A stretch of 64,000 bases of DNA from Pseudomonas sivasensis (GTDB taxonomy: Bacteria; Pseudomonadota; Gammaproteobacteria; Pseudomonadales; Pseudomonadaceae). A program made the position numbers and the translations under genes. Below the pieces are notes generated by a model. It searched no databases. It was not told where the DNA came from and saw only the letters and a list, made by a program, of their open reading frames with translations. Shown piece after piece: positions 24,640-32,179 of this stretch (positions are counted from its first letter, which is position 1; each line of letters opens with the position of its first letter). Location of the stretch: the NCBI RefSeq assembly GCF_013778505.1, contig NZ_JAAOWU010000009.1:62001-126000 (forward strand), in the 5' to 3' direction.

Positions 24640-27162
24640 TCAGGATTTTCTGGGCTTGGCTCGCGCGGTTGGCTCAGCCACCAATGGGTCTTCGGGCCAA
24701 TAATGCTTTGGATATCGGCCCTTAAGATCCTTCTTTACTTCCACGTAGGTGCTGCGCCAGAAATTTGCGAGATCTTGGGTAACTTGCACCGGCCTGCGGG
24801 CCGGCGACAGGAGATGCAAAACCAGCGATTGCTTACCAAGGGCAATGCGTGGGGTTTCTGCTAGGCCAAAAAGCTCCTGCAGGCGCACTGCGAGGACTGG
24901 TGGATGCTGCGAGTAGTCGATACGAATATTGGAGCCGGAAGGCACCTGGATGGTCTGAGGTGCCTGAGTCTCCAGTTCCTGTGGAAGCGGCCAAGGCAGA
25001 AGACTTCTGACAATCGAAGCCAGATCCAGATGACTGAAGTGGCTGAGCCTCGCGACTTTGCCCAAGTACGGTGTGAGCCACTCTTCCAATGTGGCCAGAA
25101 GATTGGCATCGCTGAGGTCAGGCCACTTGCTTTCTGCTTGGCCATTGTGGATATCCAGCTGACGCAGCAGATCGACCCGCGCCTGCCATTGGCGCAGCTC
25201 AGGGTTCCAAGGCAGGAGCTCGAGGCCCTTACGCCTCACCAGGTTGACCAAGGCCAACGAACGGGTTTGCTCATCAAGATTCGGCAGGGGTGTCGTCGAC
25301 AGGATGAGATGCCCAACCTTCAACTGCCGCTCAGCCTTAAGCACCCCTTCCCTTTCATCCCAATCGACCTCATCGACAGACCTCACGAGGTCATCTAGCT
25401 CGTCATCGAAAAGGGCCGGATCGAGGTCACTCGCCAGGTAGATCCGCTCCTCACGCTGGCCTTGCCGGCTACCCAGATCGGCTACCACCAGCCACTCGTG
25501 CTTGGTGAGAGCATCAGGCTCTGAGAACACGGCAGCCCGACCGTTGGAGAGACGGTACTCGGATGCACTTGCACGCCTCTGGAGACCGATTCGGTCAGGG
25601 TAGGCGAATGCCAGTAGACACCCTACCCATCTTGGGTGATCGGGTTCGCTGACAGGGTGAACGACACTCCCTCGTAGCAGGGATCGATACTGCCGAGCAG
25701 ACTGCTTCACGCGCTGAAAGGAGCCACCGTCTCGACGTGAATGTTGCTCGCCGGATAATGCACTCAATCTGGCGTGAAGATCGGCACCTGCACCGCGCAA
25801 AATATCCTTCTCACCCAGCAGCGCCGCGATGTTGCAAGCAAGGTCATCCAGCCCCATCGCGTTGCCTTTAATGAGCATGTGAGCGATCCGTGGATGCGCT
25901 GGGAGCTCGCTCATGGCTGATCCGTGTGGTGTGAGCTGTCCACCATCGTCGAGTGCGCCCAGGCGCTTCAGCAGGTCTCTACCTTGGCCGAAGGGAGCTG
26001 ATGGAGGTTGGTCGAGCCAGGCCATCTCCTCTGGCTTCATTCCCCACCGCGCCAACTGGAGTGCCAAGGCTGCAAGATCAGCCAGCAAAATTTCAGGGGT
26101 ACTGTAGCCAGCCATTTGCTCGTGCTGCGACTCAGACCAAAGGCGATAGCAGATACCTGGTTCCAATCGCCCTGCCCGCCCTGCACGCTGAGTAGCACTG
26201 GCCTTCGAAATACGCTGTGTGTCGAGCCGGGTCATTCCACTGCGAGGATCGAACTTCGGCACTCGCTCGAGACCACTATCCACCACCACTCTGACACCTT
26301 CGATGGTCAAGCTAGTCTCCGCGATGTTCGTGGCCAGTACGATCTTCCGGGAGCCTTTGGGTGCCGGGTCTATCGCAGCACGCTGAGCATTTAAGTCGAG
26401 GTCGCCGTACAGAGGACATACGATTACCTCTGGACGACCACTCAACTGCTCCTTGAGCGCCTCAGCCACCCGCCGAATCTCTGCCTGCCCAGGAAGGAAA
26501 ACCAAAACGCTTCCCGACTGTTCGTTGATGGCAGCCAAACAGGTGTCAGTGACTCGCGCATCCATACGCTCGCCCGGCTGATATGGACTGCCCCAAACCG
26601 GTACGACCGGATACATCCGGCCCTCACTGGTGACCACAGGCGCATCATTCAGCACCTTTGAAAGACGAGCACCGTCCAGCGTTGCGGACATCAGAAGCAA
26701 CTTCAGTGGCGGCTCATCACGCAGAAGCTCCCGAGCACTCACGCACAAGGCCAGCGCAAGGTCGGAGTCGAGGTTTCTAAGGTGGTACTCATCGAAGATA
26801 ACCACGCCCACTCCATCAAGCGCGGGGTCATCTTGAAGTCGGCGAGCCAAGATGCCTTCGGTCACCACTTCAATCTGGGTGCGAGGGCCTACCTTGCTTT
26901 CAAGGCGAATGCGGTATCCGACAGTCTCACCAACCTTCTCACCAAGCTCACTCGCCAAACGTTCAGCGGCGGCCCGAGCAGCCAATCGACGAGGCTCGAG
27001 CATCAGGATCTTCTGATCACCAAGCCAAGGTTCACTCAGTAGTGCTAGGGGCACTCGAGTGGTCTTGCCCGCACCAGGAGGAGCTTCAAGGATTACTTCG
27101 TGGCGGTTGGCCAGGGCCTCTCGTAGGTCTGGCAATACGAGGTCAATAGGTAGTGAAATCAT
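24640..27162 (-). CDS. hrpB: ATP-dependent helicase HrpB, island-borne copy
   Basis: An 840-residue DEAH-type helicase of full family length. It has Walker A APPGAGKTTRVP (about 26-37), motif II IFDEYH, motif III LLMSATLDG, and IVLATNIAETSLTIEGV plus QRAGRAGR (motifs V and VI), followed by the HrpB C-terminal domain. The ATG at 27162 follows GGGAG. Sequence upstream still resembles the native hrpB promoter (TATACT box), so it is self-sufficient. It is clearly diverged from the native 5' fragment at 27292-27672: for example DEYH here against DEFH there. It is the only intact hrpB in the window, so it probably replaces the function of the broken native gene. HrpB has an RNA helicase-like role with no essential substrate known to me. 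Confidence 0.9.
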   Translation of the reverse strand: MISLPIDLVLPDLREALANRHEVILEAPPGAGKTTRVPLALLSEPWLGDQKILMLEPRRLAARAAAERLASELGEKVGETVGYRIRLESKVGPRTQIEVVTEGILARRLQDDPALDGVGVVIFDEYHLRNLDSDLALALCVSARELLRDEPPLKLLLMSATLDGARLSKVLNDAPVVTSEGRMYPVVPVWGSPYQPGERMDARVTDTCLAAINEQSGSVLVFLPGQAEIRRVAEALKEQLSGRPEVIVCPLYGDLDLNAQRAAIDPAPKGSRKIVLATNIAETSLTIEGVRVVVDSGLERVPKFDPRSGMTRLDTQRISKASATQRAGRAGRLEPGICYRLWSESQHEQMAGYSTPEILLADLAALALQLARWGMKPEEMAWLDQPPSAPFGQGRDLLKRLGALDDGGQLTPHGSAMSELPAHPRIAHMLIKGNAMGLDDLACNIAALLGEKDILRGAGADLHARLSALSGEQHSRRDGGSFQRVKQSARQYRSLLRGSVVHPVSEPDHPRWVGCLLAFAYPDRIGLQRRASASEYRLSNGRAAVFSEPDALTKHEWLVVADLGSRQGQREERIYLASDLDPALFDDELDDLVRSVDEVDWDEREGVLKAERQLKVGHLILSTTPLPNLDEQTRSLALVNLVRRKGLELLPWNPELRQWQARVDLLRQLDIHNGQAESKWPDLSDANLLATLEEWLTPYLGKVARLSHFSHLDLASIVRSLLPWPLPQELETQAPQTIQVPSGSNIRIDYSQHPPVLAVRLQELFGLAETPRIALGKQSLVLHLLSPARRPVQVTQDLANFWRSTYVEVKKDLKGRYPKHYWPEDPLVAEPTARAKPRKS

Positions 27163-27174
27163 CGAGGCTCCCAA

Positions 27175-27291
27175 ATCAGGGAGGCAGTATACGACGGGGG
27201 ATCAAGCGAGGAGATTAAGCCCTCAGACTGAGACGGCGTTGTTTGAGAGTTTTTGACAAGAAAGTGATGGTTTCTGTGCATTCAGCAAAAC
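27175..27291. other. Island terminal segment between the two hrpB copies
   Basis: About 115 bases separate the replacement hrpB start from the point where native hrpB homology begins. The first part still resembles an hrpB promoter region (GTATAC). The rest (from about 27205) has no similarity to either copy and would contain the element's end. No perfect terminal inverted repeat can be judged without the other end. Confidence 0.45.
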
Positions 27292-27672
27292 GTGAAACTC
27301 GTCAAAGATCAGCAAGCCCACGCCGTCCAGCGCCGGGTCGTCCTGCAAGCGGCGCGTGAGGATGCCTTCGGTGACGACTTCGATGCGGGTGTTGGGGCCG
27401 ACTTTGCTGTCGAGGCGGATGCGGTAGCCGACGGTTTCACCGACCTTTTCGCCCAGCTCGCTGGCCAGACGTTCGGCGGCGGCGCGAGCGGCCAAACGCC
27501 GGGGTTCGAGCATCAGGATGGTCTGCCCGGCCAGCCAGGGTTCATTCAATAGGGCCAAGGGCACACGGGTGGTTTTACCGGCGCCGGGTGGCGCTTCCAG
27601 CACGGCTTCATGGCGATTCGCCAAGGCGTCACGCAGGGCGGGTAAAACATCATCGATCGGCAACGAATTCAT
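27292..27672 (-). pseudogene. hrpB: 5' fragment of native hrpB, cut after the DEFH motif
   Basis: 127 codons from ATG 27672 (GGAGCC ribosome site) read as HrpB: MNSLPIDDVLPALRDALANR..., APPGAGKTTRVP, LIFDEFH. Directly after His127 homology ends and the frame runs through 22 unrelated codons to a stop at 27223. Its codon use is GC-rich like the core genes to the right, unlike the island copy. It therefore is the resident gene, truncated by the island. It may still be transcribed, making a short, non-functional product. Confidence 0.88.
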
Positions 27673-27782
27673 ACTGGCTCCAAAGCAGAGCGGCGAGTAT
27701 AACGGCGAACTGCCGGATGCCGACGATGGTCTCAATGGCAGTGCTATATAGTCCCCTATCAACCGTGTTCAGGAGAGTCTTC

Positions 27783-28202
27783 ATGCGTATCGCTTCCCGT
27801 GTCATCGGCGGTGTCCTCGCCGTCACCCTGCTGAGCCAACTGACGGCCTGCGGTTCGATTTTCTACCCGGACCGTCGTGGCCAGATCGACGGCAAGATCG
27901 ACCCGGCCATTGCCGTACTCGATGCCGTTGGCCTGTTGTTCTACGTGATCCCTGGCTTGATCGCGTTCGGCGTCGACTTCGCCACGGGCGCGATCTATTT
28001 CGAACCCGGCAAGACGGCCCAGGTCGCCCCGGAAAAACTCCAGGAAGCTATCGGCGCCGACGGCAAGGTCGACAACGCCAAGCTGCAAAGCATCATCCAG
28101 AAAGAAACCGGCCGCACCCTGCCGCTCGACGACCCACGCATGATCCAGTTCAAGGGCAGCGTGCAACAACTTGCGTCCCTGGGCCTGCAACCCGCCGCCT
28201 AA
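27783..28202 (+). CDS. Small lipoprotein, 139 aa
   Basis: The signal peptide and lipobox (LLSQLTAC, Cys at about residue 23) are followed by a short periplasmic segment, a hydrophobic stretch (AVGLLFYVIPGLIAFGVDF) and a helical C-terminal part. The ATG at 27783 follows CAGGAGAG. It is a conserved Pseudomonas protein of unknown function, often mislabelled polyribonucleotide nucleotidyltransferase. It is divergent from the native hrpB fragment and shares its promoter region. Confidence 0.78.
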   Translation: MRIASRVIGGVLAVTLLSQLTACGSIFYPDRRGQIDGKIDPAIAVLDAVGLLFYVIPGLIAFGVDFATGAIYFEPGKTAQVAPEKLQEAIGADGKVDNAKLQSIIQKETGRTLPLDDPRMIQFKGSVQQLASLGLQPAA

Positions 28203-28211
28203 GGAACGTTT

Positions 28212-29105
28212 ATGACCAGCAGTCCCGAACACGCCCGGCTGTTACGCCTGGCCACCCGCGCCTCGGTGGGCGTGGCCTGTGCGCTGATCGTCACAAAGGC
28301 CATCGCCTGGTGGCTCAGCGGCTCGGTGAGCATGCTCGCCGGGTTGACTGACTCACTGCTCGATGGCGTGACCTCGCTGCTGAACCTGCTGGCGGTCCAT
28401 TACGCCCTGCGCCCAGCCGATGACGATCACCGTTACGGCCACGGCAAGGCGGAGTCGCTGGCGGGCATGGCCCAGGCGTTGTTTATCGGTGGCAGTGCGG
28501 TGCTGATCGCCTTGCAGGCCTACGAGCGTTTGCAGCATCCGGAACCCGTCGGCGCGCCGTGGCTGAGCATTGGGGTGATCGTGTTTTCCCTGGCGCTGAC
28601 CGTGGCACTGCTGATGCTGCAACACCGAGTTGTGCGCGAAACCGGCTCCAATGCCGTGCGGGCGGACTCGTTGCACTATCGCTCGGACTTGCTGCTCAAC
28701 GGCAGCATCCTCGTGGCGCTGGTGCTGGCGGGCATGGGTTTTCATCAGTTCGACGCTTGGTTCGGCCTGGGCATCGCCGCCTACATTTTGTGGAGCGCGA
28801 TCCAGATCGCCAAGGAAAGCTTTGCGGTGTTGATGGACGAGGAACTGCCGCCGGACGTCAGCCAGCACATGCTGGAACTGGCGCGCGGCGTGCCGGGGGT
28901 GCTGGGTGCCCATGACTTGCGCACGCGCATCTCTGGCAACCATTGGTTTGTGCAGTTGCACCTGGAGCTGCCAGGGGAGTTGACGCTGTCAGTGGCCCAC
29001 GGCATCAGCGACCAGGCCGCCGATGCCATTCACGCCGCCTACCCGCGTGCCGAAGTGCTGGTGCACGCCGACCCACGAGAAGTGGTTACGGGCGCCAAGG
29101 CCTAG
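28212..29105 (+). CDS. Cation diffusion facilitator (FieF/YiiP-like)
   Basis: A 297-residue inner-membrane transporter that exports divalent metals such as Zn or Fe in exchange for protons. It has six membrane helices and the metal site A residues D47 and D51 (TDSLLDG) and H155 and D159 (HYRSD), in the same order as YiiP. The cytoplasmic C-terminal domain (from about 210) contains HDLRTRISGNHWFVQLHLEL. The gene starts nine bases after the lipoprotein stop, suggesting an operon, and overlaps the convergent DUF6515 gene by four bases. The exact metal cannot be read from sequence. Confidence 0.9.
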   Translation: MTSSPEHARLLRLATRASVGVACALIVTKAIAWWLSGSVSMLAGLTDSLLDGVTSLLNLLAVHYALRPADDDHRYGHGKAESLAGMAQALFIGGSAVLIALQAYERLQHPEPVGAPWLSIGVIVFSLALTVALLMLQHRVVRETGSNAVRADSLHYRSDLLLNGSILVALVLAGMGFHQFDAWFGLGIAAYILWSAIQIAKESFAVLMDEELPPDVSQHMLELARGVPGVLGAHDLRTRISGNHWFVQLHLELPGELTLSVAHGISDQAADAIHAAYPRAEVLVHADPREVVTGAKA

Positions 29106-30175
29106 TACTGCACCTGATACCCGCGACTGCTCAGGCAGTTGCCCTGGACCTGGCGGTAGGTTTGCACCACCGCTGGGTCAGGGGCGTAGGTGGCCGCCTG
29201 CGGGTCGAAGCCGCTTTGTTGCACCGCCCAGCGATAACAGTCGTAACCGTCCTGCTGGACTTGCGCCGGTGACTGCCCGTTGGCGGGATAGGCCACCACG
29301 TCATAGCCATTGCCTTGCGGTGCTGGCTGCGGCGCCGGCACTTGCGCCGGCGGTTGCACCACCACGTATTGCTGGGTGCTTTGTTCGTAGGCGTAGTAAG
29401 CGCCAGCGGCGAGGAACAACAGCGAGCCACCGACCCAGACTTCGCGCGCATAGTCCGGCAAGTAATGCACCCGAATGCCATACGGCGGCGCCACGACTAC
29501 ATAGCGCGGGCCTTGAGGGCGGTACCAGTAGCCGCCGGAGAAGAAGTAATCCTGGCCACGGTACGGCACGCGGTAATTGCGGTCGGGGAAGCGGTCGACG
29601 ATATAACCGGGACGATATTGCGGGCCAGGGCCCCAGCCGTTGCCATGCCCATCGGGACGGCCTGGCCAACGGTTATCGCCGGGATGGCCGTTGTTGTAAC
29701 CGCCGCCGTTGTTGCCCGGACGTGAACCGGGACCACCGGCCTCCCAATGCTGGTTGCCGTCGTTACGACGCGGGATGTCACGGTAGTAACCCTGGCGTGG
29801 CTCCTGGGTCTGGCGCACGGTATCGGGGCGGCTCTGGATCGGCAGGTTATTCGCAGGCTGCGGTGCTGGCCGAGGCTGTTCGGCACCTTGCGGGCGACCT
29901 TGTCCCTGTCCGCCACCGTGCTGTTGTTGCTCGGCGCGATCAAAATGCGGGTTCTGTGGACGCGGCTGATTGTTTTCGGGCCGTGGTTGATTGTTCTGAG
30001 GCTGCGGGCGCGGCTGGTTATTTTGCGGGCGCGGCTGTTCGTTACCCTGCCGACCACGCTCCGCCCCTCTTTCATGCTGACCGCCCGCTTCAGGGCGTTG
30101 CTCTTCAGCCATCACTTGCGTGCCGACGGTGACCACCAGCAAACCAACACCTGCCATACGCCAGATGCGCTTCAT
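29102..30175 (-). CDS. DUF6515 family secreted protein
   Basis: 357 residues from the ATG at 30175 (GAGGAATAGC upstream). Signal peptide (RMAGVGLLVVTVGTQVMA), then a long low-complexity Gln/Asn/Pro/Arg-rich region with NNQPRP-type repeats (about 25-170). The C-terminal DUF6515 part has YGIRVHYLPDYA and a hydrophobic segment (GGSLLFLAAGAYYAYEQ), followed by PPAQVPAPQPAP and a Cys-containing tail (YDCYRWAVQQSGFDP; GNCLSSRGYQVQY). It is probably exported; function unknown. Confidence 0.75.
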   Translation of the reverse strand: MKRIWRMAGVGLLVVTVGTQVMAEEQRPEAGGQHERGAERGRQGNEQPRPQNNQPRPQPQNNQPRPENNQPRPQNPHFDRAEQQQHGGGQGQGRPQGAEQPRPAPQPANNLPIQSRPDTVRQTQEPRQGYYRDIPRRNDGNQHWEAGGPGSRPGNNGGGYNNGHPGDNRWPGRPDGHGNGWGPGPQYRPGYIVDRFPDRNYRVPYRGQDYFFSGGYWYRPQGPRYVVVAPPYGIRVHYLPDYAREVWVGGSLLFLAAGAYYAYEQSTQQYVVVQPPAQVPAPQPAPQGNGYDVVAYPANGQSPAQVQQDGYDCYRWAVQQSGFDPQAATYAPDPAVVQTYRQVQGNCLSSRGYQVQY

Positions 30176-30275
30176 GCTATTCCTCACTGCGGATTAGGGC
30201 TTGAACATGAGACTGGAAAAGCCTCGCCCGGTTCTGAGACAGGTTATCAGTCACGAGAACAATTTTCTTAAGGCA

Positions 30276-30307
30276 AAAGAAAAGGGGTGACCCGTCGGCC
30301 ACCCCTT
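30276..30307 (-). terminator. Hairpin with T tract on the minus strand
   Basis: AAGGGGTG pairs with CACCCCTT (30282-30307) and on the minus strand is followed by TTTTCTTTT. No minus-strand gene lies immediately upstream of it (the next 280 bases are non-coding). It may end a small RNA, or a transcript antisense to the leader of the Lrp-type gene. Confidence 0.65.
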
Positions 30308-30591
30308 GAGAACTTCGTCCATGCTCAACGCTTTTGACGTTGGCTCACCTCACGCCGTCTTGTGGACAGTGTGCAGCCTGGAGGCCGGCTCAACCCTGCT
30401 GGGGTGGCGGCCGCAGCAGGCCTGATTGGGCGAGCTGCTGTGGACTGTTGTCCAGGCGGTGATTCTGTTGATAAAGATACCCGCCAGCGCCCGACAGATG
30501 ATTGCGAAGATTGCGTCAATAAACAGTGCTTGCGCAATTTTTAACCCTTCATGGATAATTCGCCGCAATAGTTACGACAAAGGCCAACCCA
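30308..30591. other. Non-coding interval before the Lrp-type gene
   Basis: About 280 bases without a convincing frame; the longest minus-strand frame (30350-30568) has no ribosome site and reads as low-quality protein. With the minus-strand terminator at 30276-30307 it may specify a small RNA. The promoter of the Lrp-type gene must lie near its right end (TTGCGCAATTTTTAACCCTTCATGGATAATT region). Confidence 0.4.
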
Positions 30592-31071
30592 ATGAGCAAG
30601 CTTGACCGATACGACCTGAGTATTTTGGCGGAATTGCAGCGCGACGCGAGGATCTCCAACCAGGAGTTGGCCGAGCGCATCGGCTTGTCGCCGTCGCCGT
30701 GCTCGCGCCGGGTCAAGCAGTTGGAGGACGACGGCTACATCTCCCGCCAGGTCGCTCTGCTCGACCGCAAGATGCTCGGCCTGAGCCTCACCGCCTATGT
30801 ACTGATCGGTATGGACCGGCATACACCGGAGCGCTTCGAAAATTTCGAAGCAGCCATCCGCACCTTGCCCCAGGTGCTGGAGTGCAGTTTGGTGACGGGG
30901 ATGGATGCTGACTATCAGTTGAAAGTGGTGGTGCCGGACATGGATCACTACCAGAAGCTGCTGCTGGGCCACCTCACTCGCATTGAAGGCGTGACCAGCG
31001 TCCGGTCGAGCTTTGTGCTGAACCAGGTGCTCAACAGCACCGAATTGCCGCTGACCCACCTGCGTACTTAA
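30592..31071 (+). CDS. Lrp/AsnC family transcriptional regulator
   Basis: A 159-residue protein with an N-terminal winged helix (LDRYDLSILAELQRDAR, ISNQELAERIGLSPSPCSRRVKQLE) and a C-terminal RAM ligand-binding domain (LEGVTS-type helix LTRIEGVTSVRSSFVLN). The family binds amino acids and controls their metabolism or transport. Its target is not evident, because no amino-acid gene is adjacent. Confidence 0.88.
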   Translation: MSKLDRYDLSILAELQRDARISNQELAERIGLSPSPCSRRVKQLEDDGYISRQVALLDRKMLGLSLTAYVLIGMDRHTPERFENFEAAIRTLPQVLECSLVTGMDADYQLKVVVPDMDHYQKLLLGHLTRIEGVTSVRSSFVLNQVLNSTELPLTHLRT

Positions 31072-31089
31072 GATCGGTGAAGGTCAACT

Positions 31090-31177
31090 GTGGAAGGGGG
31101 CTTGCTCCCGATGACGGTGTGTCAGCCACAGATTAGCTGACTGACACACCGCCATCGGGAGCAAGCCCCCTCCCACA
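31090..31177. repeat. REP pair (REPIN)
   Basis: Two inverted copies of the Pseudomonas REP palindrome: TGGAAGGGGGCTTGCTCCCGAT and, facing it, ATCGGGAGCAAGCCCCCTCCCACA. The stretch between pairs loosely. It sits in the gap after the Lrp-type gene. Confidence 0.9.
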
Positions 31178-31258
31178 TTTGGAACGCACTTCGATCCAAG
31201 TCAATGTTGCACCTGTGACGCTGCCGTATACTTGCCGCCTGCCCCGTCGGAAGCCCCC

Positions 31259-31477
31259 ATGAATAACATCGACCCCGCACTCTTCGAAGAATGGATGATG
31301 ACCGGCCTGGTCACTGTCCTGATCATTTTCATGGGCTTTATCGTCTGGGACCTGGCGAAGAAATCCAAGGCCGGGCGCTTTGGTTCGTTCATCCTGTTTT
31401 TCGTGCTGGGCCTGGGCGTGGCCGCGTTCATCATCAAGAGCGTGGTGATCGGCCTCATCGAGTCCGGCGCTTTATAA
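31259..31477 (+). CDS. DUF2788 membrane protein, 72 aa
   Basis: MNNIDPALFEEWMMTG..., two membrane segments (LVTVLIIFMGFIVWDLA and FGSFILFFVLGLGVAAFII). It matches the small DUF2788 family. The ATG at 31259 is favoured by the family-like beginning. The gene converges on rluE and overlaps its end by six bases. Function unknown. Confidence 0.8.
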   Translation: MNNIDPALFEEWMMTGLVTVLIIFMGFIVWDLAKKSKAGRFGSFILFFVLGLGVAAFIIKSVVIGLIESGAL

Positions 31478-32107
31478 ACGCGCGGGTACTTCCTTCCATT
31501 GGCCTTGGTCCAGGCCGTCGATGGTCCAATCGCCAATACGCACCCGTACCAGACGCAAGGTCGGCAGGCCCACGGCGGCGGTCATGCGTCGCACCTGGCG
31601 GTTACGCCCCTCTCGAATCACCAGTTCAAGCCAGTAAGTCGGTAGGTTTTTGCGAAAGCGTACCGGCGGGTTGCGTGGCCATAACTCAGGCTCATTCAAA
31701 CGCCGGGCCTCGGCGGGCAAGGTTTTGCCGTCGTTGAGCTCTACTCCGTCGCGCAGGCGTTGCAGCAATGCTTCGGTGGGTTCGCCTTCCACCTGCACCC
31801 AGTACGTTTTCGCCAGTTTGTGCTTGGGATCGGCAATACGCGCCTGCAACTGACCATCGTTGGTCAGCAGCAAGAGGCCTTCGCTGTCACGGTCCAGGCG
31901 GCCTGCCGGGTAAATGCCGGGGATGTCGATAAAGTCCTTGAGCGTCGCGCGCCCGCCTTCGTCGCTGAACTGGGTCAGCACATCGAAGGGTTTATTGAAC
32001 AGGACCAACTTCGGCTCGGCAGGCGGCGCCTTGGCAACACGGCGCGCAGCAGAATACGGAGGTTTCACGCCAGGGCGGCGCGAATCGGGGCGAGTAGGAC
32101 GGGACAT
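31472..32107 (-). CDS. rluE: 23S rRNA pseudouridine synthase RluE
   Basis: A 211-residue protein of the RsuA/RluE family. The catalytic-Asp loop is GRLDRDSEGLLLLTNDG (Asp in LDRDSE), and the C-terminal block IREGRNRQVRRMTAAVGLPT is typical. RluE makes pseudouridine 2457 in 23S rRNA. The basic N-terminal tail (MSRPTRPDSRRPG) suits RNA contact. Assignment to RluE rather than RsuA or RluB rests on length and the lack of an S4 domain. Confidence 0.82.
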   Translation of the reverse strand: MSRPTRPDSRRPGVKPPYSAARRVAKAPPAEPKLVLFNKPFDVLTQFSDEGGRATLKDFIDIPGIYPAGRLDRDSEGLLLLTNDGQLQARIADPKHKLAKTYWVQVEGEPTEALLQRLRDGVELNDGKTLPAEARRLNEPELWPRNPPVRFRKNLPTYWLELVIREGRNRQVRRMTAAVGLPTLRLVRVRIGDWTIDGLDQGQWKEVPARL

Positions 32108-32179
32108 GGCAAAAGGAACATCTAACGGTCAGGACCGACAATGCTAGTGGCCTGACCGCTAAATGACCATCCCAACCGC

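Larger units (their letters stand above)
1..27291. mobile_element. Genomic island (right part) inserted at hrpB
   Basis: This stretch differs from the flanking chromosome: it is visibly less GC-rich, dense in small unrecognised genes and HTH regulators, contains several nuclease or antiviral-type modules, and lacks the REP palindromes found repeatedly after 31 kb. Its right boundary is placed at 27291/27292, where a native hrpB fragment stops matching the HrpB family directly after the DEFH motif. The left end, and any integrase, lie outside the window, so the type of element (ICE, prophage remnant or other) cannot be decided. The boundary is seen in the sequence; the insertion model is inference. 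Confidence 0.75.

Noticed and set aside
27223..27291. 22-codon tail fused in frame to the native hrpB fragment
   Set aside because: It is unrelated to HrpB and results from reading into the inserted DNA, so it is not annotated as part of a real protein.
29023..30132. 369-codon plus-strand frame opposite the DUF6515 gene
   Set aside because: Arg/Pro/Ala-rich without domain; the minus-strand gene has a signal peptide, family motifs and a good ribosome site.
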